Assembly (NCBI GenBank): GCA_963666505.2
Contig: CAXXXL010000003.1
Coordinates: 930,001 to 994,000, forward strand
Reading direction: 5' to 3'
DNA length: 64,000 nucleotides
From: JABGQS01 sp963666505
Lineage (GTDB): Bacteria > Bacillota > Clostridia > Christensenellales > SZUA-584
The notes below the pieces were generated by a model. It saw only the letters and a list, made by a program, of their open reading frames with translations. It ran no database searches and was not told the origin of the DNA. Within the stretch, counting starts at the first letter, position 1. Each line of letters starts with the position of its first letter. A program made the translations under genes and the position numbers. Below are positions 8,141 to 15,564 of the stretch, piece after piece.

Positions 8141-9091
8141 ATGAAAGTTTTGGTTACACCGACCTCGTTCTGCAAACCGCAGAATGAAGCTGCACGTTCA
8201 AAGCTGGAGGCGTTTGCGGATGAAGTGGTCTATAACGAATACGGACGGCCGCTGGAGCCGGAAGAGGTAAAGGCAATGCTGCCCGGCTGCGACGGATACA
8301 TTGCGGGGCTCGACTACATAACGGCTGAGGCGCTTGAAGGTGCGGATATACTAAAAGTCATTTCCAGATACGGCGCAGGAGTAGACCGAGTCGACCTTGC
8401 TGCGGCTAAAGAAAAAGGCATTGCGGTTACGAACACGCCGGGCACCAACGCTGTGGCTGTGTGCGAGCTCGCATTTGCACTGATGCTCTCACTCGCAAGG
8501 TCTGTACCACGGCTTGACTGTATGGTAAAAAACGGGCAGTGGCCGAGGAACAGCGGCGTTGAGCTTATGGGCAAGACGCTCGGCATCATCGGTTTCGGCG
8601 CAATCGGCAAAAACCTTGCCGTGCGTGCAAAGGCGTTCGGAATGAATGTGATGGCGTATGACCCTTACTTCGACGAAGCTTTTGCGAAGGATAACGGGGT
8701 TAAAAAAAGCGAACTGGATTATTTAATTGAGCAGTCGGATTTCATGTCACTTCATGTGCCGCTGAACGAGCATACACATCATATGATAGGAGAAAAGCGG
8801 ATTGCATCGATGAAAGATGGTGCGTTTATAATCAACACTGCCAGAGGCGGCCTGATAGACGAAGCGGCTGCTGCAAAAGCGCTGAATGACGGAAAACTCG
8901 GCGGAGTCGGGTTGGATGCCTATGAAGTTGAGCCGGTAACGCAATCGCCGCTTATAGGGCTTGACAATGTGGTGATGACGCCGCACACGGGAGCACATAC
9001 GAACGAAGCGGTCAGCGCAATGGGCATGATGGCGGTCGATAACCTTATCGCCGTGCTTGAAGGAAGAAACTGCGGCCATACGGTCGAATAG
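8141..9091 (+). CDS. D-2-hydroxyacid dehydrogenase (PGDH-like)
   Basis: 316 residues of the D-isomer-specific 2-hydroxyacid dehydrogenase family. Seen in order: VISRYGAGVDRVDL (~75), NTPGTNAVAVCELAF (~105), NAD loop GKTLGIIGFGAIGKNLA (~145), LHVPLNEHTHHMIG with INTARGGLIDEAA carrying the catalytic Arg (~235), Glu in DAYEVEPV (~262) and the catalytic His in MTPHTGAHTNEA (~285). It reduces a 2-keto acid or oxidises a D-2-hydroxy acid with NAD(P). Nine bases after the cupin gene, 15 before the aldolase gene. Name serA is avoided because the context is catabolic. Confidence 0.88.
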   Translation: MKVLVTPTSFCKPQNEAARSKLEAFADEVVYNEYGRPLEPEEVKAMLPGCDGYIAGLDYITAEALEGADILKVISRYGAGVDRVDLAAAKEKGIAVTNTPGTNAVAVCELAFALMLSLARSVPRLDCMVKNGQWPRNSGVELMGKTLGIIGFGAIGKNLAVRAKAFGMNVMAYDPYFDEAFAKDNGVKKSELDYLIEQSDFMSLHVPLNEHTHHMIGEKRIASMKDGAFIINTARGGLIDEAAAAKALNDGKLGGVGLDAYEVEPVTQSPLIGLDNVVMTPHTGAHTNEAVSAMGMMAVDNLIAVLEGRNCGHTVE

Positions 9092-9106
9092 TGACGGAGG
9101 AAAAAC

Positions 9107-9757
9107 ATGAGTAAAATTGATATAATAAAAAGGATGACTGACTGCGGCGTGGTCGCTGTGGTGAGAGCAGAGAACGAAGAACAGGCAAAAAAAATCGCTG
9201 CGGCGTGTATAGAAGCGGGCATCGTGGGCATAGAGATCACGTTTACAGTACCGGGCGCTGTTAAGATCATCGAAAGCCTGGCAAACGAATATGCGGGTGG
9301 AGAGATAATAGTCGGTGCGGGAACGGTGCTTGATAAAGAGACTGCAAGGGCTGCAATACTGGCTGGGGCAAAATACGTCGTCAGCCCATGCCTAGATGTG
9401 GAAACGGTGCAGATGTGCAGCACATACGACGTTCCGTGCATGCCGGGTGCGATGACAGTGAAGGAAGCCGTTGAAGGCATGAAGGCAGGCGCAGACATAA
9501 TCAAGATCTTCCCCGGCGATCTGTTCGGACCAAAGATAATAAAAGCCTTTAGAGGCCCTCTGCCACAGATGAAGATGATGCCCACGGGCGGTGTGGATGT
9601 CGGCAATATCGGCGAGTGGATAAAAGCAGGTGCGGTAGCCGTCGGAGCCGGCAGCAGCCTGACAGCGGGTGCAAAGAAAGGCGACTTCGAGTCCGTTACG
9701 AGAATAGGCAGGCAGATGATTGATGAAGTTAAAAAAGCAAGGGCTGAACTGAAATAG
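9107..9757 (+). CDS. eda: KDPG/KHG aldolase
   Basis: 216 residues, the normal length for a class I 2-keto-3-deoxy-6-phosphogluconate / 4-hydroxy-2-oxoglutarate aldolase. Key residues: Glu in VGIEITFTVPGA (~45), the KYVVSPCLD segment (~92) and the Schiff-base Lys in ADIIKIFPGDLFGP (~132), with MMPTGGV phosphate loop. It splits KDPG to pyruvate and glyceraldehyde 3-phosphate. Last gene of the operon and a likely partner of the PfkB kinase at 39165, which could supply KDPG. RBS GGAGG precedes the ATG. Confidence 0.9.
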   Translation: MSKIDIIKRMTDCGVVAVVRAENEEQAKKIAAACIEAGIVGIEITFTVPGAVKIIESLANEYAGGEIIVGAGTVLDKETARAAILAGAKYVVSPCLDVETVQMCSTYDVPCMPGAMTVKEAVEGMKAGADIIKIFPGDLFGPKIIKAFRGPLPQMKMMPTGGVDVGNIGEWIKAGAVAVGAGSSLTAGAKKGDFESVTRIGRQMIDEVKKARAELK

Positions 9758-9800
9758 CAGACTTTATTTCAGCTGATATACATTTCCTCTCTCTTTTTTA

Positions 9801-9832
9801 GGGTGAAGCACTTTGAAAAATGGTCTTCACCC
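9801..9832 (+). terminator. Probable terminator after the aldolase gene
   Basis: An 8-bp stem, GGGTGAAG (9801-9808) and CTTCACCC (9825-9832). A TTTTTT run precedes the stem rather than following it, so it may serve leftward transcripts better; termination for the operon is plausible but not textbook. The remaining bases to ~10040 are AT-rich with no gene seen. Confidence 0.45.
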
Positions 9833-10042
9833 TCGTTATTAAATTCTTAGAATGTAATTACGCACAAATCATGCATTAAGATTCTTTTATCGGGTGTATT
9901 TATTTTTATTCTTTTGGCGGCAGAATTGAGAAAAATTTGAGACTGATATGATGTTCAGTGTCAGCAAATGTATCAAATAATAGAAAACGAAGCAAAAACA
10001 CAGTTAAAATTATATAAAATAATAAAAAACAACAAAATAAGC

Positions 10043-10071
10043 TTGCATACGATAATAAACAATAGTATAAT
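10043..10071 (+). promoter_or_regulatory. Promoter of the truncated oxidoreductase gene
   Basis: TTGCAT (10043-10048), 17-bp spacer, TATAAT (10066-10071), 29 bases before the ATG at 10100. Confidence 0.7.
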
Positions 10072-10099
10072 AGGGTAACAATTTCGAGGATGGTAGACA

Positions 10100-10747
10100 A
10101 TGAATAAAACGGTTGGTATTTGTATTATTGGAGCAGGGCGTGCGGGCATGATACACGCACGAAACTTTGCTAATGTCGTAAAAGACGCACAGGTTACTGC
10201 GGTCGTTGATGCAGTTGAGCAGGTGGCAAGTCAAGCAGCGCAGGAGCTTGGAGCAAAATCATTTCATACGGACTACAAAGAAATATTGAACAATGATGAC
10301 GTGGACGCTGTGGTGATAGTCGCCCCGACCAGCCTTCACCGTCAGATTGTTGTTGACTGCGCAAACGCAGGCAAGCACGTGTTCTGCGAGAAGCCAATGG
10401 CTATGAACGTGGCGGAATGCGAAGACATGGTGACGGTGTGCAAGGCAAACAACGTAAAGCTGCAGATAGGCTTTATGCGCCGCCACGACGAGAGCTTTAT
10501 CGAAGCGAAGCAGATGATAGACAGCGGAGCTATAGGCGACGTGGTGCTCATCCGCTCTAACACACGTGGGCCGAGCAAACCAAGGCCGTGGATGTTCGAT
10601 ATAAAAAAGAGCAACGGTATTTTGGCAGAAGTTAACAGCCACGATATAGACTGCATACGCTGGCTGGTGGGCAGCGAGATAAAGACCAGCAATTTCGGCT
10701 CAATGTCTTCAAAGTGGCTTAATAAGGCGCTATTCTGCACGTTTTGA
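10100..10747 (+). pseudogene. Gfo/Idh/MocA oxidoreductase truncated by an insertion sequence
   Basis: The first ~205 residues match the NAD-binding half of myo-inositol 2-dehydrogenase-like enzymes: VGICIIGAGRAGMIHARNF, IVAPTSLHRQIVVDCANAGKHVFCEKPMA (the EKP motif), IGFMRRHD and AEVNSHDIDCIRWLVG (SHDID is the family's catalytic-side motif). Homology stops near base ~10720 at the left end of an IS4-like element, and the last residues (NKALFCTF) come from the insertion. The missing ~130 residues are not present on the other side of the element, so a deletion accompanied the insertion. Confidence 0.85.
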
Positions 10748-12040
10748 AATGTATCAAATTCGCAACTTTTTCATGGTTTTGCCTAGAAGTATTGGATTTG
10801 ATATAATTAGTAAAAAAGGCGGATGAGGTTGAGAAAAAACTACTTTTTGAGGCTGACAAAATATATTAAGAATGTATACCATATTGATAGGCAAATTCAA
10901 CAAATATCTGACAAGAGAGTAAATCCAACATATAAAACAACGCAAATAATTTCATTAGTTTTAACTGGTTTTTTGCTAAGAATAAAGAGCTTTAATCAGC
11001 TGAATTTTATGATTAAAACGGGTGAATTTAATAACATGTTTTCGAGTAAGAGTGGGCTTCCAAAGATAGATGCAATTAGGAACTCGCTTAAATCTGTAAG
11101 ACTTGTTAGTTTACGCAAGATGAATCAGAGTATCATAAAGAAGGCTGTCAGAAATAAAGTATTAGATGAGGGAACTGTTGATGGGTATACTGTTGCAGCA
11201 ATTGATGGCACAAAATTGTTCTATAATGCCGATCCTCATTGTGATGACTGCCTATTTACTAAGAATAAAGGTAGAGAGTATTATTCACATAGTTGTGCAG
11301 TTATGTCTCTGATTGGAAAAGGTGCAAACCTAGTTTTGGATTATGAGATGTATAAGCATAAAAACGAAGCAAACGATACGGGTGAGGGAGAACTAATAAC
11401 TGCCCGAAAGCTAGTAAACAGAGTGGTTTTAGCACATAACGGCTTAATTGATTTTGTTGCTTATGATGCCTTAGCCTGCAATTCGCCATTTGTAAATGAA
11501 TGTATAAAACTAAATATTGAAGCTGTAATCAAAGTAAAGAAGAGCAATATGCTTTCAATTAAGAAAGTAAAGAAAGAAACTAATCAGAAGAAACATATCC
11601 ACAAATGGCGAGACGGGGATCAAAAGGTGAAAGCATATGAATCTTTGTTTAATATGGATGGAGTTGATCAGCCGATCAGATATATCAAATTCGCAAAGAA
11701 GAATAAGGATGGGAATAGAAGTCAAGTTTTAATAATTACAACATCAATGACGGCAAGTACAAAAACAATTTATAAAATTATGAAAGCAAGATGGGATATT
11801 GAGAATAGAGTATTTAACAATCTTAAGAATAACGCAAATCTTAATCATTGCTTTGTTCATGGTGGTAATGCTGTTGAAGCAGTATTATATTTGATATTTA
11901 TAGCATCAAATTTATTTCAGTTGTTCAAACTAAGAAGATTGAGGAACCATGTAACCAACCAGGTTGAGTTGGTAAGATTAATCCTCAAAGGATTATATTT
12001 AGCAAAGAGAAAAGATATTTTAATTTTGAATAGTGCTTAA
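10724..12040. mobile_element. IS4-like insertion sequence (ends approximate)
   Basis: Contains one full-length DDE transposase. A short imperfect inverted repeat, GCGCTATTC at 10727-10735 against GAATAGTGC at 12028-12036, marks likely ends. CTTAAT occurs beside both ends, but because the right flank does not continue the interrupted gene this cannot be taken as a proven target duplication. Confidence 0.65.
10823..12040 (+). CDS. IS4-like DDE transposase
   Basis: 405 residues, very basic and AT-rich in codon use compared with the flanking operons, as expected for a mobile gene. The catalytic core is readable: Asp in VAAIDGTKLF (~122), Asp in FVAYDALACNS (~214) and the YREK-like Glu region in ARWDIENRVFNNLKNNANLNHCF (~325). 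C-terminal hydrophobic helix FIASNLFQLFKLRR is usual in this group. No stop or frame damage is seen. The start at 10823 is the first ATG of the frame; the upstream ribosome site is GGCGGATGAGG-like and not decisive. Confidence 0.8.
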   Translation: MRLRKNYFLRLTKYIKNVYHIDRQIQQISDKRVNPTYKTTQIISLVLTGFLLRIKSFNQLNFMIKTGEFNNMFSSKSGLPKIDAIRNSLKSVRLVSLRKMNQSIIKKAVRNKVLDEGTVDGYTVAAIDGTKLFYNADPHCDDCLFTKNKGREYYSHSCAVMSLIGKGANLVLDYEMYKHKNEANDTGEGELITARKLVNRVVLAHNGLIDFVAYDALACNSPFVNECIKLNIEAVIKVKKSNMLSIKKVKKETNQKKHIHKWRDGDQKVKAYESLFNMDGVDQPIRYIKFAKKNKDGNRSQVLIITTSMTASTKTIYKIMKARWDIENRVFNNLKNNANLNHCFVHGGNAVEAVLYLIFIASNLFQLFKLRRLRNHVTNQVELVRLILKGLYLAKRKDILILNSA

Positions 12041-12126
12041 TCAAAAACAAGTTAATAGGGACATCTAATACCCAAGATTATGTGGGGAGGGGGCAGCATG
12101 TCCATATTTGAGTAAATTACGATAAC

Positions 12127-12312
12127 ATGGGCTCAAAACATAAAAATCATGGTAAAATAATGATAATTAATAGTAAATGCGAAATTGCTATAAAGAGTAC
12201 GGTGAGCGGAATAGAAGCCATGCATATGATATACAAAGGACAAATTGAAGAGATTCGAGATGTCCTTTCTGAAGTTCAATTTGAAAATGATATTATGGCT
12301 GATGCGGTATGA
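12127..12312 (+). pseudogene. Transposase C-terminal fragment (IS6-like)
   Basis: A ~60-residue frame whose second half, STVSGIEAMHMIYKGQIEEI, resembles the C-terminal tail of IS6-type DDE transposases. The catalytic part is absent. A homologous tail occurs at 26709-26774. Both are degenerate relics of one element type. Assignment to IS6 rests on the GIEAMHMIxKGQ tail only. Confidence 0.6.
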
Positions 12313-12347
12313 ATGTTGAGCTTGGCTCGGGTGAGTATTGCCATTAA

Positions 12348-12572
12348 ATATTTTTTGCGCTAGGACCTATCTGTGAACCCTTTGTTTCAAGTGGTACTTT
12401 GCCGTTATTAAAAACACAAATACGAGAACAAGAATCACGCAGAGAAGGGAAGTTTGATGAGATGATTAAGATTCCAATACCTAACGCACAAACAGCTTTT
12501 CTTGTTCAGCTTGATATAAGGTTGAAAAAACAACATTTACTGGAACAGGACCGAATGACTGCTCCAGCATAA
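12348..12572 (+). pseudogene. Unrecognised coding remnant
   Basis: A frame open for 74 codons with protein-like composition: PICEPFVSSGTLPLLK, KTQIREQESRREGKFDEM, then IPIPNAQTAFLVQLDIRLK and a charged end before TAA. There is no start codon with a ribosome site; the first ATG (12462) leaves 36 residues. It looks like the C-terminal piece of a larger protein left among transposon scrap. I do not recognise the family. Confidence 0.4.
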
Positions 12573-12632
12573 ATGTTATCATAATAATGACTTAACCATA
12601 TTATGGAAATATTTCGGTATAAATAAATGATA

Positions 12633-12661
12633 TTGCTTATCCGACATTTCTATGTTAAGAT
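12633..12661 (+). promoter_or_regulatory. Promoter of the ECF/pterin-like cluster
   Basis: TTGCTT (12633-12638), 17-bp spacer, TAAGAT (12656-12661) preceded by TG in extended -10 position. The ATGTTAAGATA block is conserved in the second leader copy near 43084-43095 although the -35 is not, which supports the -10 assignment. Confidence 0.6.
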
Positions 12662-12680
12662 ACACAATAATAAAATAATT

Positions 12681-12770
12681 GCTTTGAGCAAACGGACCTA
12701 AAGCGCAGTGCCATGGACGTTTGCCGGGGTATATCCGGAAACAGATATGCCTTCCGTGTTTGAAAAGAAG
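12681..12770 (+). ncRNA. Structured leader RNA, riboswitch candidate (copy 1)
   Basis: A ~90-base block between promoter and first gene that is repeated at 43115-43205. A stem GCAAAC (12688-12693) / GTTTGC (12719-12724) encloses CCTAAAG ... CATGG (12697-12703, 12712-12716), which resembles an 11-nt GAAA-tetraloop receptor (CCUAAG/UAUGG). It is followed by a CCGG ... CCGG hairpin and AAACA ... TGTTT (12739-12743, 12757-12761). In copy 2 the stem is GCGAAC/GTTCGC: an A-U pair replaced by G-C, a compensatory change. With the terminator at 12781 and molybdopterin-type genes behind it, a molybdenum/tungsten-cofactor riboswitch is the leading idea; the class is not proven. Confidence 0.6.
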
Positions 12771-12780
12771 CATCTCAATG

Positions 12781-12822
12781 CGTCTCTTTTCATGCACAAA
12801 AAAATAAATGAGGCGTTTTTTT
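12781..12822 (+). terminator. Leader attenuator (riboswitch expression platform)
   Basis: CGTCTC (12781-12786) pairs with GAGGCG (12810-12815), immediately followed by seven T's, 22 bases before the ATG at 12845. Conserved in copy 2 (43213-43218 with 43241-43246, then TCTTTTT). GGACG at 12715-12719 inside the leader could pair with CGTCT instead, giving a possible switch; this alternative is inference. Confidence 0.7.
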
Positions 12823-12844
12823 GCGTCCAAAAGAGGAGACAACA

Positions 12845-14368
12845 ATGAAAAGAAAACTAGTCGCTGTTTTATTGGTGCTTATGCTGATTGCTGCTTTTTC
12901 TGCATGTACTAAAGAAGCTGTAACGACTGATGAGCCTGCAGCAGGCGGCCTTGCCGAAGATGCAGTGCTCGAGATTACTGGCGAGGGATTAGAACTTTCG
13001 CTTACTGCCGAAGATATGCAGGCCCGGGAGCTTGAGACTTTTTCATGCAATAACATTGATTCGAACGGTGAAGTAACTCAGGTTACAGTATCCGGTTTTT
13101 CACTGGATACCGTTTTTCAGGAAAACGGCACATCGCTAGATAAAACTTCGTCGCTGAACCTAATTGGTTCTGATGGGTATGTGATGTCTGCGCCGGCAGA
13201 AGAGTATGCAGAAAACGGCGTATATATACTTTTGAACTACGAAGGAGACAATCTTGAATACCCAAGAAGCTGCATACCGGATAAGCGTGCGATGTACTGG
13301 GTAAAAGACCTTGCTAAGATAGAAATGATATTTGGACAAGCGGGTGATTCTGCGGCTGCCGCTGGTGTAGACCAGATAGACATCTTCCGTGAGGGTGTCA
13401 CAGCGCTTGAAGCAGAGATGCTAAATAACTTCGGGTTCGAGGTCAGCTCATATTCGCTAAAAAGTTACTTTGAGCAGTACATAGGAGAGCTGCCCACAGA
13501 CCCATTGACCATGATCGCCAGAGACGGTTTCGAGAAGACAGAAACAGCGGATGTGTTTTTCCAAAACTTCGTTACGCTGGAGGCCGAAGAGGGAGAAGAA
13601 GGGGACCTGCCGCTCTATTTCTCTGAAACTATCAGCGACGGGATGCGTGTAAAGCAGCTCGATTTTGTGATATCTGGCACAAATGCAATCTATTTCGGCA
13701 GCGAGATCACGGTTCCCGAACTGTTTGAAGCAGCCGGAATGAAAGAAGCTGAATCCTATAGCTTCATTGCAAGCGACGGCTTCGAAACTCTAGTGCCTGC
13801 AGATGCGCTCGAATACGGCCTCATCTATGCAGATGAAGAAGAAGGCTATATGCGTGCAAGCTTTGAAGGTTATGACTGGGGTGATACAAAAGGCGGCGGC
13901 AAGGTGAAGTATCTGCTGACCATTAAAGCAAACGGTGAGATGAACGAGACTGCAGAGGCTGAGGACACATCACAAAGTGATGAGCCTTTGATAAAATGCT
14001 TTGTCGGCGACCAGAAAGTAATACTAACTGAAGCGGACTTTCTTTCACTGCCTCAGATAGAAAAAACGCTTACCAAAACCAACTCCAAAGGCGAAACTAC
14101 AACAGGCGTGTATAAAGGAGTACACTGGACGGATATAGCAGCTTTTATAGGTGCGGAGGCAATGTCTGATGCCATTATCGTTGCATCGGATGGATATGAA
14201 GTGACTATAACGGCTGATATGCTAAACGACCCGGATTCGCTGTTTGCACTGTATCAGGACGGCGAGTATATTGAGAGCGAAGAAGGCGGTCGTATTTGGT
14301 TCTGCGCTTCCGAAAACTTCACGGCTAACAATTGGGTGAAATACGTAACTAAAATCGTTATTGAGTAG
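12845..14368 (+). CDS. Lipoprotein with three sulfite-oxidase-fold-like (molybdopterin-binding-like) domains
   Basis: 507 residues from the ATG at 12845 (AGAGGAG upstream; a longer frame would start inside the attenuator). Signal peptide with lipobox FSAC, Cys ~21, so surface-anchored. Three related segments follow (~residues 45-165, 235-365, 380-507), each ending in a SDGY or SDGF strand and a final (Y/N)WVK...KI block, the pattern of the oxidoreductase molybdopterin-binding domain (PF00174-like). The first has a Cys in ETFSCNNIDSNG where the metal-ligand Cys might be; the third has none. A binding rather than catalytic role is likely. Extracellular capture of a pterin or metal cofactor is my inference. 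Confidence 0.7.
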   Translation: MKRKLVAVLLVLMLIAAFSACTKEAVTTDEPAAGGLAEDAVLEITGEGLELSLTAEDMQARELETFSCNNIDSNGEVTQVTVSGFSLDTVFQENGTSLDKTSSLNLIGSDGYVMSAPAEEYAENGVYILLNYEGDNLEYPRSCIPDKRAMYWVKDLAKIEMIFGQAGDSAAAAGVDQIDIFREGVTALEAEMLNNFGFEVSSYSLKSYFEQYIGELPTDPLTMIARDGFEKTETADVFFQNFVTLEAEEGEEGDLPLYFSETISDGMRVKQLDFVISGTNAIYFGSEITVPELFEAAGMKEAESYSFIASDGFETLVPADALEYGLIYADEEEGYMRASFEGYDWGDTKGGGKVKYLLTIKANGEMNETAEAEDTSQSDEPLIKCFVGDQKVILTEADFLSLPQIEKTLTKTNSKGETTTGVYKGVHWTDIAAFIGAEAMSDAIIVASDGYEVTITADMLNDPDSLFALYQDGEYIESEEGGRIWFCASENFTANNWVKYVTKIVIE

Positions 14369-14374
14369 ATATAT

Positions 14375-14408
14375 GCGGGGAGTGCAATCCAGCGTTCCCC
14401 CGCTTTTT
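14375..14408 (+). terminator. Intercistronic terminator
   Basis: Stem GCGGGG (14375-14380) / CCCCGC (14398-14403) followed by TTTTT, between the first and second genes of the cluster. It would give more of the first lipoprotein than of the transporter. Confidence 0.7.
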
Positions 14409-14425
14409 AACAAATGGAGATCGTT

Positions 14426-14920
14426 ATGAAAAAAACAAAGCCGGTACTAATATTTCTTTTGATACTTTCCGTTTTGTCTGCGTCCGCATGTGCAGTGCAG
14501 CCTGTTGATGCTGAGAGCTTTAACAATGATGGGGTTCTGTTTACCGTTGAAGGAGCCAATAAAACTGAACTTACGCTAGTGGAGTTTCTGGCAATCGAAC
14601 AATGTACTTATAACATCACCCGCACCAATTCGAAGGGCGAAACTACGACGGGGGATTATGCCGGAATCAGGTGGGAGGCTCTTGCTGAAGCGGTAGGAGC
14701 GCCGGACGATGCGCAAAGCGTGACGTTGGTCGCTTCCGACGGATACTCGCAGGCTTATACGATGGACATACTCAGTGCCGAAAAATCCATTTTTGCAATT
14801 GAAAAAGACGGACAACCGATTACGTTGGAAGAAGAAAACGGACAAGTCTGGTTTTGTGCGGACGAGAGCTATACTGCCAACTACTGGACTAAGTTTATCA
14901 CCAAAATAGTGATAAACTGA
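14426..14920 (+). CDS. Single-domain lipoprotein of the same fold
   Basis: 164 residues from the ATG at 14426; the in-frame ATG at 14414 overlaps its own GGAG ribosome site, so the later start is preferred. Signal peptide with lipobox SASAC. One domain of the same type as the third domain of the preceding protein: NSKGETTTGDYAGIRWEAL, then VTLVASDGYSQAY, GQVWFCADESYTANYWTKF. NSKGETTTG is shared almost exactly by the two proteins, so this gene arose by domain duplication. It lacks the putative metal-ligand Cys at the equivalent position of domain 1. Likely a binding partner at the outer face of the membrane. Confidence 0.7.
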   Translation: MKKTKPVLIFLLILSVLSASACAVQPVDAESFNNDGVLFTVEGANKTELTLVEFLAIEQCTYNITRTNSKGETTTGDYAGIRWEALAEAVGAPDDAQSVTLVASDGYSQAYTMDILSAEKSIFAIEKDGQPITLEEENGQVWFCADESYTANYWTKFITKIVIN

Positions 14921-14931
14921 CAGGAGGCCGC

Positions 14932-15564
14932 TTGAACAAGGTAAGAAAACCATATTACAAGCTTTCCGACTATGTACTGATGGCGATGATAGCTGCAATG
15001 GGTATTGCCGTCAAGGTTATTATTGTACCTCTTGCTCATATAATTACAGGACCGCTTTTTATACCCGGAGGTGTGGTCGCAGGCGGGTTCTATATGGCGT
15101 TTCTGGTGCTGGGTGCGGCTGTAACTCAAAAGCATGGAGTTGCAACTGTAATAGCTCTTTTGCAGGCGGTGGTAGTCACAATAACAGGGACGCTTGGTTC
15201 GCACGGCGCAGCCAGCCTTTTTACGTATACTCTGCCGGGTGTCGCTGTGGATCTAGTGTATCTGTTGATGCGGCGTAAAGGGTGCAGTGTTCTTTGCTGT
15301 TTTATCGGAGGCGTTGTTGCAAACATGGCGGGCAGCTATGCCGTCAATCTTGCGATATTTAATCTTTCATTCATTCCGCTTATGCTGTCGCTTTGCGCAG
15401 CTGCGCTTTCCGGGGGATTGGGCGGTTTGATTGCCTATGCCGTAGCAGCAAACATAAGGAAACTCGGCATTATGGGGAAGGAGCAACAGCCTGTGTGTGC
15501 CGTTCCTTTGCCAGACCGAAAAACAATTGAAAAATTTAAAGGAGACCGGGATGAAGCGGAATAA
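14932..15564 (+). CDS. ECF transporter substrate-specificity (S) component
   Basis: 210 residues from a TTG at 14932 with CAGGAGG six bases upstream. Six hydrophobic segments are visible (YVLMAMIAAMGIAVKVI, GGFYMAFLVLGAAV, ATVIALLQAVVVTITG, GVAVDLVYLLM, CFIGGVVANMAGSYAV, LMLSLCAAALSGGLGG), with conserved-type PGGVVAGG and FTYTLPGVAVD loops as in thiamin/biotin/HMP-type S components. It would bind the cargo in the membrane and dock on EcfT-A1-A2 encoded just downstream. Cargo unknown; it is not obviously RibU, ThiT or BioY. Its end overlaps the next gene by 14 bases. Confidence 0.8.
   Translation: MNKVRKPYYKLSDYVLMAMIAAMGIAVKVIIVPLAHIITGPLFIPGGVVAGGFYMAFLVLGAAVTQKHGVATVIALLQAVVVTITGTLGSHGAASLFTYTLPGVAVDLVYLLMRRKGCSVLCCFIGGVVANMAGSYAVNLAIFNLSFIPLMLSLCAAALSGGLGGLIAYAVAANIRKLGIMGKEQQPVCAVPLPDRKTIEKFKGDRDEAE

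Noticed and set aside
10749..11697. TATCAAATTCGCAA occurs at ~10750 and again at ~11683
   Set aside because: The second copy lies inside the transposase coding frame (RYIKFAKK); likely chance or an internal IS duplication without function.
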